DNA from: Owenia fusiformis
Lineage: Eukaryota > Annelida > Polychaeta > Sabellida > Oweniidae
Reading direction: 5' to 3'
Assembly: GCA_903813345.2 (NCBI GenBank)
Contig: CAIIXF020000320.1
Span: forward strand, 1-23,488
Length of the DNA stretch: 23,488 bases
Every line of letters begins with the position of its first letter. Position 1 is the first letter of the stretch. Of this stretch, positions 8,811-17,214 are shown piece by piece. A program made the translations under genes and the position numbers. The notes under the pieces were generated by a model. That model made no database searches, was not told the DNA's origin, and saw only the letters and a list, made by a program, of their open reading frames with translations.

Positions 8811-10160
8811 AGAAAGGCCACCATTTTCAAAATGGTTGCTCACTAGCCAAGTTGTCATCAGAAGAAATAATATGCTTTTAAGTAGCCACCTCTAAAATTT
8901 TTGAAAAATCGCACACATTCTTGTAAAATAACACACATAAAAATGGTGGCCATTTTTCAAAATGGCCGACTACTCCCCAAAGTTTTATTAGACAATGTGC
9001 CATGCTTAAAGTATTCACATATCAAATATGAACAAAATCGCTCCACTACTTTTCGAATATAGTAAAATACATTAAAATGGTGGCCATTTTTCAAAATGGC
9101 CACTGTCTACCAAAAGTGTCATTAGAAATAGACAGTGTGCCATGCTTATAGTATTCACATACCAAATATGAACAAAATCACTCCACTACTTTTCGAGTTA
9201 TAGTAAAATACATTAAAATGGCGGCCATTTTTCAAATTTTTTTTCAAAATGGCCACCTTCTACCAAAAGTGTCATAGGACAGTGTGCCATGCTTATAGTA
9301 TTCACATACCAAATATGAACAAAATCGCTCCACTACTTTTCGAGTTATAGTAAAATACGTTAAAATGGCGGCCATTTTTCAATTTTTTTTCAAAATGGCC
9401 GCCTTCTACCAAAAGTGTCATAGGACAGTGTGCCATGCTTATAGTATTCACATACCGAATATGAACAAAATCGCTCCACTACTTTTCGAGTTATAGTAAA
9501 ATATGTTAAAATGGCGGTCATTTTTCAAAATGGCCGCCTTCTTCCAAAAGTGTCTTTAGACAGTGTGCAATGCTTATAGTATTCACATACCAAATATGAA
9601 CAAAATCGCTCCACTATTTTTTGAGTTATAGCAAAAATCGTAAAATGACGAGTAAAGGCCGCCATTTTTCAAGATGGCTGCCATGTGCTTCTTTAATATC
9701 TACATTTGTAGCATTATTAAAGTCCTTTATAATTTTTTTACATTTGAAACATATTGCTATTACAGTTTTACATATTACACCTAAATTACTGTAAAATCGG
9801 CACTAAAATGGCTGCCATTTTGAAATGAGCGACCATTTTGAAAATCGGCTTTCAAGCAGAACTTCTATCCCCATAGGGTATATGTGTACAAAATACGAAC
9901 AAAATCGGGCCAACGGTATTTGAGTTATTGCCCGGATGGACGGACGGACGGACGGACGGACGGACGGACGGACGGACGGACGGATGGACGGACGGATGGA
10001 CGGACGGATGGACGGACGGACGGACGGACGGATGGACGGACGGATGGACGGACGGATGGACGGACGGATGGACGGACGGACGGACGGACAGATGGACGGA
10101 CGGAGGCATTCCCTATATCCCTCCGAACTTCGTTCGATGGGATAATAAAAAAGCCTTAGG
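8811..10160. mobile_element. Pearl-like element: tandem core repeats, (ACGG)n tract and 3' hairpin
   Basis: Five tandem core units of roughly 136-147 bases follow one another. The marker aacaaaatcgctccactac begins near 9031, 9171 (one change), 9318, 9463 and 9599, and a diverged last copy lies near 9893. Each unit carries aaaatggcggccattttt and a following caaaatggcc. The array leads directly into an (ACGG)n tract at about 9934-10107. A terminal region with the hairpin tatccctccgaac/gttcgatgggata follows at 10116-10144. This order (core repeats, ACGG-type tetranucleotide, conserved 3' part with hairpin) matches what is known of bivalve pearl elements, regarded as non-autonomous Helentron-like transposons. 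No ORF is present. The left boundary is uncertain because earlier units are degenerate (from about 8811), and the right end is estimated. Confidence 0.55.
9934..10107. repeat. (ACGG)n microsatellite
   Basis: Tetranucleotide repeat ggac/ggat running about 170 bases. GGAT interruptions recur every third unit in the middle, so the tract also has a 12-base higher-order period. The tract is open in several frames (GRTDGRTD and VHPSVHPS types), which are artefacts. Confidence 0.95.
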
Positions 10161-10732
10161 GTCCCAACCTCCTTTGTTTACATTTACAAAAACGTGAAAA
10201 AATGACAAAAGTTGTCATAACTTTTTAAATCTTAAACTTTTGAAACCGATATCTCCAAATAAACGATTTCAACATTTTAAAAAACTTGTTGCTAGTCCAC
10301 GTGTTAATAAGGAATAGGTAAACGGTTTCCAAGTGTTAATACGGAATGGGTGTTAAATCGTATACATTCCTGGGGAAATCATAATTTCCATAAAATTGAT
10401 AGCTTATTGATGGACATTGGACAGTATCTTATTGCATGCAAATGGCACATTAATCGACGGCGTCAACACGTGCGTCAATTGCAAGGATTGAATGCACATA
10501 ACTAGTGTTTTCTTCTTTTTTCTTAAGTATTAAAATTTAAAATGGCTGCCTTGACATTTACCCAGAATGCCAAAAAACTAATCAGATCTAGATTTTTATA
10601 CTAAGAATCATCCCTGAAAATTTAGAATTGATCCACCAAACGGTTCACGGTCACGGTTCACGGTCATTTATTTTTTCGCAAATAATTAACAATGTTCTGT
10701 ACGTTCGTAATTTCGAAGGGGTGAAATGAAAA
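10161..10732. other. Spacer, no gene seen
   Basis: AT-rich sequence containing two copies of a ttaata[c/a]ggaat motif (10304-10315 and 10336-10347) and a short direct repeat cggttcacggtca near 10640-10665. No ORF of interest was found. Confidence 0.4.
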
Positions 10733-11105
10733 ATGGCTGAGACTGAGAGTGAAATTACTGAAAACGTACTTGATGTCATCCAGCTGGGTGTGCAGGCGAT
10801 AGTCCAGCGGTCCAATGAAACAATAATGATTGATTTAACTTTTATAGGGTGTACCAACTACATACATATACCTAGATGGTGGTTGGTCCCATAAGCATAC
10901 ATATAATGCCAAAGGTGAGGTTGTACTTGTCATTGGACAGAGAACCATAACAGCTACTTCTACATCTGACCCATATGTGCAGAAGATTGACAAACTTCTT
11001 CTGTGCACATGTAGCAAGAACCATGAGGATTCCTCACAATCAATGGAGTATCAGGGTGTCCTTATGGCCTTCAATGAGATTGGGGGCCTTGAGTGTAACA
11101 AGTGA
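10733..11105 (+). pseudogene. Possible first exons of the transposon gene; unknown N-terminal domain
   Basis: ATG at 10733 opens MAETESEITENVLDVIQLGV and stays open to TAA at 10892-10894. From a plausible acceptor (acttttatag, ending 10847), a second frame runs 85 codons from 10848 to TGA at 11103-11105. It reads GVPTTYIYLDGGWSHKHTYN and later DKLLLCTCSKNHEDSSQSME. The second frame looks like genuine protein (aromatic-rich, a CTC cysteine pair). I do not recognise either piece. They immediately precede the Tnp2-type segment on the same strand and could be its 5' exons or an older neighbour. Confidence 0.35.
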
Positions 11106-11420
11106 AGAAGACTTACAACATTACGAATCTGATTTTGAGGGTGAAAATATGCATGATGTGGAACATATATTACATACTGAGAGTGATCAGCCTGACATGT
11201 GTCAGAAGATATTGATGATACACCTGACCTGACATCTCAAGATGATGTACAGGATACACCAGGAGACCATGAGTTACAGGGGCATTTATCAGATTATGAG
11301 CATGCACCATGTTCAAAGTTAGCATTTTTACTAACTTTATTCATATTTTCATGGCAAAAAGCATTTAATGTACCATTTGGAGCTGTTGCTGTTTCATTGT
11401 TATTTTTACCAGTCTTTTAA
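11106..11420 (+). pseudogene. Tnp2-type transposase, N-terminal acidic region
   Basis: Acidic text runs in one frame to about 11200 (EEDLQHYESDFEGENMHDVE) and in another from 11199 (DIDDTPDLTSQDDVQDTPGD). It then reads CSKLAFLLTLFIFSWQKAFN followed by a leucine-rich run ending at TAA 11418-11420. An acidic leader followed by a hydrophobic LF.W...F helix is the usual N-terminal layout of animal Tnp2-type proteins upstream of the KY.VCPKCHSL motif found here at about 12370. The frameshift at about 11200 and the stop show decay. The assignment rests partly on the unmistakable downstream parts. Confidence 0.45.
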
Positions 11421-11462
11421 TCAATATCTAAGTGTTTTTTATTTCTCTTTATTAAATGTTTA

Positions 11463-12225
11463 ATGCATGTCATCAACATGAGTGAAGTTGAAGCAAAATG
11501 GTTGTTCAACCAGTTAGGGCACACCGAAGATATCCACTTGTTACACTACAGGTCTACCAGTTCAACAATTGACCGAGTAAAAATTGCAAAGCTTTGTATC
11601 CTGGCAGACTACAACTTCATTAAAGAAAATATCAGGAAGAAACTAGACAATATAAGATTAGAAGGTGAGATCATTTGAAAGAATTTATTTTGTATAATTT
11701 GATGACAAGACATCCTGCTTCTTTCCTTACAAAAAGATCATTGGTTTTCAATAATCTTACTATAAAGCACGGTAGTCTGTCTGTCTGGACATCTCCTCCA
11801 CCGTTCAACCTTGGCTCATCGTACTGGGTCAACTTAGTAAGTGGGTCAATGGGTACTCTACGAAGGTCAATGGGTACTCTACGAAGGTCAGAGGTCAAGG
11901 TCACTCCAAACTAGCATGTACTGATACATTATTTTTGTTGCTTTGCTTTGCTTAAATGTAAGAAATGGTGCATAAAAAATATAAAGATGAATCTGATGAG
12001 AAAAGAGCTTTGTGGGTTAAAAGCTTTGTATATTACCCACAGTGGTCTTTTCCCCAGGTTTACAAACAGGGCAGTATGTCAAGATACATGCTAGTAGGCA
12101 GGCTGGGTACTGATGAATGGGAGTGCCTGCAAAGTATTATACAAGAATCTGAGGTGATAAACCTGGGGCGCAGCTTTCCAGAGACAGTAACTTTTTTAAG
12201 AATATTTACATTGTTTTGCAAATAA
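11463..12225 (+). CDS. Two unrecognised ORFs between Tnp2 segments
   Basis: 11463-11678 encodes 71 residues (MHVINMSEVEAKWLFNQLGH, later ILADYNFIKENIRKKLDNIR) and meets a GTGAGA donor-like site near 11664. 11965-12225 encodes 86 residues (EKRALWVKSFVYYPQWSFPQ, later MLVGRLGTDEWECLQSIIQE). Both look like real protein by composition, but neither matches the part of Tnp2 proteins expected at this place. They may be exons of the element, an older insertion, or a small neighbouring gene. A 21-base tandem duplication (aaggtcaatgggtactctac unit) lies between them at about 11847-11890. Confidence 0.3.
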
Positions 12226-12276
12226 GACTTCATAGACCTGTATGTTGCTGTATATCCAAACACCTGGTTGAGGCAA

Positions 12277-12538
12277 TCCGAATATCTTCCAATTTGAACA
12301 CTTCCGAACACAATCAAAGTATATGTTCAAGGCAAAGCAATTGATGGGAGTGACAGATGATTTGAAAAAGTATATCGTTTGTCCAAAGTGTCACTCACTT
12401 TTTAAATATGAAGCTTGCTATTCAGAAAGGTCCAATGGATCTAAGATTATTTCAAAAAGTCGTTTTGTTCAATTTCCAAATCATCCTCAGAGAAAATTCA
12501 GAAAATCATGTAACAGTCCTCTTTCAAAAGAAGTTAAG
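12277..12538 (+). pseudogene. Tnp2-type transposase (Transposase_21), part 1
   Basis: An open frame runs into KQLMGVTDDLKKYIVCPKCH, then SLFKYEACY, RFVQFPNHPQ and CNSPLSKEVK. The KY.VCPKCHSL..Y..C and FPNHP..R...C..PL motifs are diagnostic of the Tnp2-type transposases of EnSpm/CACTA-related elements, where the cysteines probably bind zinc. The frame is cut at AAG 12536-12538 by the nested element starting at 12539, which supplies an immediate TAG. The protein resumes without loss at 16061. Confidence 0.85.
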
Positions 12539-13815
12539 TAGCGGAATCAATTGGTGAATGATCTTGCGTTTTCATACTAAAGTTTGTTTTTGAGTTTTTT
12601 CTTATAGTTTTATGTATTTAAAGATATTTAAGAGACAGGGCCCTTTTTCTAAAGCCCTTTTTAGAAAAATAATTGAGATTACAGAGGATACCTGTTATTT
12701 CTGCTTTTTAACACAATTTTAATAGAAAATTCCAATTCCAGACTCCTTATCTCACTATAATTCACCCATGGAGAATGGGAATTGAGCAACCAAACTTGGC
12801 ACAAAGTTAGATACTAGGATAAACTCTAATCTTTGGGCTTTGATTTTTTGTGATATCATATATTTGCCTAGCAACCACATAGCAACCGCCTAAAATAACA
12901 TATTTTACAATATCAATCCACTTAATATATGCTAGGATGCTATAAGACCATGACAAAAAAAGTATTCTTATCCTAAAATACAACAATTTTAACATATTTA
13001 CAGAAGTGACATCACCATGTTGCATAGCAACAACATGGCAACAGGTTATAACGCCCATTTTGACATTTGCAGATCATATATGGCATATATCTATTATATG
13101 TTCACTGCTTTTTGTTTGGATCTCTTCCACATTATTTCTTAACATATAGCAAATGTATTGATGCAGTTATGTCTGACCATTTTCCCTAGCAACGGCTTGA
13201 AATAAAGGTTAAATTTGCCTAGCAACGACCTAGCAATCTTAAAATAGCAATGTTTCTCATAAGAATTTCACTATATCCACTATATGTACTTGAAGAAAAT
13301 CAGCATATATGTATTTTGTAGTTTATAAAGCTTTATAGTTGCTCACTTAAAAATCTTTAGTCTCTTGTGTAAAGCTTGATGGTACATTTCTTGTCTTTCT
13401 TGTCAAATTGTGATTCATGTTTCAGTTCTGAGATAAAGTAAACACGAAATATTCATCACATTGATACTTGATACATTTTCAGCATTGATTCTCCCATAAG
13501 ATAATACTTTATTTTGGTGAATTGCCTCAATTTCCTTTGCAGGTGCATAGTTCGATGCAGTAGAATGCACCACAGCATTTGCAGTTCCCTTTGTAGTCAC
13601 ATTTGGTGCATCCACATTTAATTATGACTTTACATGCTTTGGATGCTTGGGCAATATTATCCATCTGGGCACCCACAATCCTGATGCGCTCCTAAATTAT
13701 CCCCATAGGCTTGTTGAAGGAAGAACTGGATCCACTATTTACCATTACCACTGCCCCCATACATGTGCTTCTTGTCAAAAGGGCACTTGTAAGATCATTA
13801 CATAAGTTCCATTGC
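12539..13815 (+). repeat. Left inverted arm of the nested element
   Basis: This arm is the reverse complement of 14601-16060, with scattered substitutions and indels. Read on the minus strand, it contains a decayed copy of the same cysteine-rich C-terminus (KVIIKCGCTKCDYKGNCKCC, then CIELCTCKGN and stop), at about 13535-13640. It lacks about 200 bases present in the right arm: minus-strand text jumps from cccttttgac straight to agaagcacatgtatgg near 13765. The outer 900 bases carry repeated ctagcaac motifs. Confidence 0.85.
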
Positions 13816-14294
13816 TGGGAGCAGGAACTATTATGGCACAATTAGCAGGATTACTGATGCACTCTCCTTCAATGGTTGAGACGAAGATTCTATCGTCTGC
13901 CATAATATGTCTTGTAACAGTTGCTAGTAGTGCAAAGAACTCTATCTTGTTGTCATTGTTTCTGAGAAATCCTATCTTAACACCAAACTACCAAGCAAGA
14001 CTTTCTTGAAAGATAGAGCTCTTTGCACAATTCCTACATCCTTCAGCATCTCAAGTTATACATATCAAGGTTTAGTAAAACTTGAAACTTTGAAATTAAT
14101 GACTTGTATGTTTCAGCAAATCCCAGATAGGATTTTAAGCTTTTTACAAGTATAACCTTGACCTAACGATTTAATCAGTAGTGTCTTGATTTAAAATCTA
14201 TATACTAAAGTATTTTGAACACGTCCTGCTGGGATACATAAACTCCATATCCTGGGTTCAGTAGAATATTACTATCCAAATGTGGAAAATTAAC
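13816..14294. other. Unique centre of the nested element
   Basis: Sequence between the left arm and the truncated nuclease ORF. AT-rich, with no recognisable protein; a 65-codon ORF at 13812-14009 has no family resemblance. Confidence 0.4.
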
Positions 14295-15114
14295 AATGGC
14301 ATGAGGCAGATACATATATGTTTTTGCATGTGTCTCATGGTGTCGGAAAAGGTTGCAGGACATTTATGATAAGATCAGTGGACAATAATGTTCTTATGAT
14401 AGCCTTAGCCTGTGCCTCTGAGCTACAGATTGAGGTCTATGTAGCATTTTCAAAATGCAAAACGTATCGCTACATTCTAGTTCATGAGATTGCTAGAGCA
14501 CTAGGACCACAAAGATCATGTGCGTTGCCAATGTTCCACGCCCATACTGGAACTGATACCATGTCTGGATTTTACCATCAGAGCAAGGTGACAGTTTTCA
14601 AGCAATGGAACTTATGTAATGATCTAGCAGGTGTCCTTTTGACTCTAGTAGATCGCCCATCAACCGTAACAACAACAGAAGTTATGGGCACAATTGAGAG
14701 GTTCATTATCCTGGTTTACCAGCCTACAAACAGTGAGACAAATCTCAATACCATGCGCAGGCACATGTTCACTCATGACAGATCGATCCCGATAGATTAA
14801 CTCCAACAAGCGATGCAGCACTCTATAATGTCATGGTCCAAGGAGCACATGTATGGGGGCAATGGCATATAGTGGATCCAGTTCTTCCTTCAACAAACCT
14901 ATGGGGATGGTTTAGGAGCGCATCAGGATTGTGTGTACCCAGATGGACAATACTGTCGCAAGCATCCGAGGCATGTAAAGTCATAATTAAATGTGGATGC
15001 ACCAAATGTGACTGCAAAGGGAACTGCAAATGCCATGGTGCATTCTACTGCACCAAAAACTATGCAATTGCAAAGGAAATTGTAGCAATTAACCCAAATA
15101 GAGTATTATCTTAG
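14295..15114 (+). pseudogene. PIN/XPG-like nuclease C-terminal half with cysteine-rich tail
   Basis: The frame opens at 14295 with WHEADTYMFLHVSHGVGKG, then MIRSVDNNVLMIALA, LPMFHAHTGTDTMSGFY and TIERFIILVYQPTNS. These correspond to the E-AD-R, VD-D-L and H-F-TG-D-S blocks of a PIN/FEN1-like nuclease family abundant in cnidarian, sponge and mollusc repeats. A stop at 14798-14800 is bypassed by a one-base shift into RLTPTSDAALYNVMVQGAHV. The protein then runs VWGQWHIVDPVLPSTNLWGW, IKCGCTKCDCKGNCKCHG and stops at 15112-15114. Compared with the family pattern, acidic positions in VDTD and TGCD are altered (VDNN, TGTD), so catalysis is doubtful. The N-terminal half is absent. Confidence 0.7.
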
Positions 15115-16060
15115 GGGTATTAATGCTGAAAATGTAACAAGGATAAATATGATGAATATATTGTGTTTACTTTATCTCAGAACTGAAACATGAATTGCAG
15201 GACTTTTGCAGTTTGATAAACATAAGACAAGAAATGTCCCATCATGCTTTACACAAGAGACTACAGGTTTTTGAGTGTGCAGCAACAAAGCTTTATCAAT
15301 TAAAAGACATACATATTACATAATAGTGGATATATAGTGAGATTTTTATGAGAAACATTGCTATTTTAAGCTGTTGCTAGGTCATTGCTAGGCAAATTTA
15401 AGCATTATTTTAAGCCGTTGTTAGGGAAAATGGTCAGGCATAACTGAATCATTTATGCTTAAATACAATTTCTGTATGTTAAGAAATAATGTGGAAGGGA
15501 TCCAAAAGCATACAAGTGAGCATATAATAGGAACATGGTGTGCAAATGTCAAAATGGGCATTGTAACCTGTTGCCATGCTGTTGCTATGCAACATGGTGA
15601 TGTCACTTCTGTAAATATGTTTGAATTATTGTATTTTAGGATAAGAAGACTTTTTGTAATGGTCTTATAGCATCCTAGCATATATTAAGTGGATTTATAT
15701 TGCAAAATGTGTCATTTTAGATGGTTGCTATGTGGTTGCTAGGCAAATGTATGATTTCACAAAAGATCAAACCCCTCAGATTAGAGCTTATCTTAGGCTC
15801 CAACTTTGTGCCAAGTTTGGTTGCTCAACTTCCATTCTTCATTGGTGAATTATAGTGAGATAAAGAGTTTGAAATTTGAAAAGCAGTAATAATGGGTATC
15901 CTCTGTAATCTCAATTATTTTTCTAAAAAGGGCTTTAGAAAAAGGGCCCTGTCTCTAAAATGTCTTGAAATACATGGAACAATAAGAAAAAATTCCAAAA
16001 CGAACTTTAGTATGAAAACGCAAGGTCCCTATGGGGGCCTTGCACCAATTGATTCCACTA
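14601..16060 (-). repeat. Right inverted arm of the nested element
   Basis: Homologous in reverse to 12539-13815. Homology starts at agcaatggaacttatgtaat (14601), inside the coding region, and continues through the end of the ORF and the non-coding flank to the terminus at 16060. A roughly 20-base stretch near the tip (caaggcccccatagggacc, in reverse) is absent from the left tip, so the tips are not identical. Confidence 0.85.
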
Positions 16061-16063
16061 AAG

Positions 16064-16408
16064 GGTGTTTCTGGAGTCTATTTAGAACCATTTAAAGTGT
16101 ACCATTACAAAAGCATCCAACAATTTCTATCTCATTTGTTGAGGAAACCAAATTTTCTTGAAATGTGTCAGCAGTGGAGAACAAGAGAAGTGGAAGAAGG
16201 TTATATGGCAGATATCTATGATGGGGATGTATGGAAAGAGAAAGTTGACAATCATTACCTTGATCCTGATACAAATTTTCTAGTTACAATGAATGTTGAT
16301 TGGTTTCAACCATATGATCATTCTCCAAATTCTGTTGGAGCAATATATCTAGTCCTTAATAACTTGCCTAGAGATTTGCTATTTTTGGTAGAGAATATGA
16401 TATTAGTA
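16064..16408 (+). pseudogene. Tnp2-type transposase, part 2
   Basis: Resumes in frame after the nested element: GVYLEPFKVYHYKSIQQFLS, then LRKPNFLEMCQQWRTREV, YDGDVWKE, MNVDWFQPYDHSPNSVGAIY and NLPRDLLFLVENMILV. The order PFK.Y.Y, C..WR.R, YDG.VWK, NVDWFQPY.HS and NLPR matches the core of Transposase_21 proteins without a single stop or frameshift. The frame is interrupted after GTA (16406-16408) by a second insertion. Confidence 0.9.
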
Positions 16409-16510
16409 ATTATCATGCACCTCATTAAAATACTCAAATCTGATTGGTTCTTAGTTGCTTGTAATTTGGCAATACTCTGCTCTTTTCTGAAAACTGCCGG
16501 ATATTTTTTT

Positions 16511-16546
16511 AATATCTGACCCTTTCGAGAAAAAGGGTCGGATATT
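16511..16546. other. Stem-loop near the left end of the Crypton-like insert
   Basis: aatatctgaccctttcgag followed by aaaaagggtcggatatt forms a stem of about 14 pairs with one mismatch, followed by a run of Ts. It resembles a bacterial terminator in shape only; in this eukaryotic context it is more likely part of the mobile element. Confidence 0.75.
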
Positions 16547-16736
16547 TTTTTCAATGTTTTTGCAACATTCCCACTTCAGAGTTTTATTTTTTAATAACTG
16601 GAGTACTACTTAAAGCTTACATCTGAAACTGGCGGAAAATAGAAGAAAAAAATGCACCTAATCACAATTACCCTTATCATTCAAAAGTTACATATAATTC
16701 TGCAAGAACGTCTCGAATAAATAAAAAAATTAAATA

Positions 16737-16904
16737 ATGTCAACTAAACGACAGTTTAAGCCTGTAAATGAGGATGAAATACAAGTTATTTTAGATTCAA
16801 GGGAATCTGCAAACACAAAGAAACAGATCGCTAAAGCCGAAAGAGCATTTAAGGACTTTCTGAGTCAAAACAATGTAAGAGAAGATTTTAAGTACTCCAC
16901 TTAA
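16737..16904 (+). CDS. 55-residue ORF resembling a tyrosine-recombinase N-terminal (core-binding) region
   Basis: ATG at 16737 opens MSTKRQFKPVNEDEIQVILD, then NTKKQIAKAERAFKDFLSQN, ending KYST at TAA 16902-16904. The pattern (KR.F.PV.E.EI, then NTKK....A...F.DFL) is the start of animal Crypton-derived tyrosine recombinases (the group to which DUF3504 proteins belong), which normally continue for several hundred residues with R, H-R and Y catalytic blocks. None of those are here: the ORF ends within 60 bases of the right end of the insert. The short ORF has no internal damage, so it might be translated as a DNA-binding peptide, but this is speculation. Confidence 0.5.
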   Translation: MSTKRQFKPVNEDEIQVILDSRESANTKKQIAKAERAFKDFLSQNNVREDFKYST

Positions 16905-16913
16905 GTTTGATTG

Positions 16914-16962
16914 AGAAAAAATATTGGGCTCGACTGCCTCCTCGCCCAATATTTTTTTTCAA
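16914..16962. other. Perfect stem-loop at the right end of the Crypton-like insert
   Basis: aaaaaatattgggc and gcccaatattttttt form a perfect stem of 14 pairs around a pyrimidine-rich loop of 14 bases (tcgactgcctcctc). It lies three bases before the insert boundary at 16965. Confidence 0.85.
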
Positions 16963-16965
16963 ATA

Positions 16966-17214
16966 GGTATTCTACCATATCCAGCTCCTGATCATCCAGT
17001 ATTTGTTTAGTATTTTGCCCAGTCTACACGAGCCAAAAAACACATGAACTCATATTTAGCTCCCTTGGTTAATGAATTGCAGGATTTGAAAGCAGGATGC
17101 TTGTAAGAAGATAACTCTGATGGGGGAAACTTTTATAGATTGAAGCTCATTTGCCTTTCATCTGACATTCCGGCAACAAGAAAATGTGGGGGTTTTGTAG
17201 GGCATGGGGTAAAG
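16966..17214 (+). pseudogene. Tnp2-type transposase, part 3
   Basis: Continues in the same frame as parts 1 and 2: GILPYPAPDHPVFV, stop, then KKHMNSYLAPLVNELQDLKA, stop, then GGNFYRLKLICLSSDIPATR and KCGGFVGHGVK, stop. The blocks LN.YL.PLV.EL, LLC...DIPA.RK and GF.GH are the expected next conserved segments of Transposase_21. Three in-frame stops (about 17008, 17105 and the end) show this part has decayed more than parts 1 and 2. Beyond 17214 the protein is no longer recognisable, so the 3' end and terminal repeat of the host element were not found. Confidence 0.8.

Larger units (their letters stand above)
12539..16060. mobile_element. Nested 3,522-base element with long inverted arms and AAG target duplication
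   Basis: The element starts TAGCGGAATCAATTGGTG at 12539 and ends CACCAATTGATTCCACTA at 16060, an inverted terminal repeat with one difference. It is flanked by AAG at 12536-12538 and AAG at 16061-16063. Deleting the element plus one AAG rejoins the Tnp2 frame exactly (EVK then GVSGVYLEPF), which independently confirms the boundaries. The arms are much longer than a normal terminal repeat: 12539-13815 pairs with 14601-16060. The central part encodes the C-terminal half of a PIN/XPG-like protein. A three-base duplication with an XPG-like nuclease is compatible with the Academ superfamily, but the catalytic transposase domain is missing here, so the copy is non-autonomous and the family name is tentative. 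Confidence 0.85.
16409..16965 (+). mobile_element. 557-base insertion without terminal inverted repeats (Crypton-like, non-autonomous)
   Basis: Tnp2 coding text stops at ..ILV (GTA, 16406-16408) and resumes in the same frame as GILPYPAP at 16966. The inserted block ends in TA (16964-16965), the same two bases as the end of the upstream GTA; there is no longer target duplication. The ends are not inverted repeats (attatcatgc and tttttcaaata). It contains a 55-codon ORF like the start of Crypton-type tyrosine recombinases and two strong hairpins, one about 100 bases from the left end and one next to the right end. Lack of terminal repeats and a minimal shared core fit tyrosine-recombinase mobility; the assignment is inferred. 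Confidence 0.6.

Noticed and set aside
9852-10197. Four overlapping ORFs (TDGRTDGR and HPSVHPSV types)
   Set aside because: Translation of the (ACGG)n tract in different frames; no independent coding evidence.
12539-12540. TA target duplication (Tc1/mariner type) for the nested element
   Set aside because: TA also flanks the tips, but using TA leaves the Tnp2 frame broken at a TAA, whereas AAG restores it exactly.
16511-16962. Hairpins followed by T-runs considered as intrinsic transcription terminators
   Set aside because: Bacterial-type termination is not expected in this genome, and both lie within a mobile insertion.
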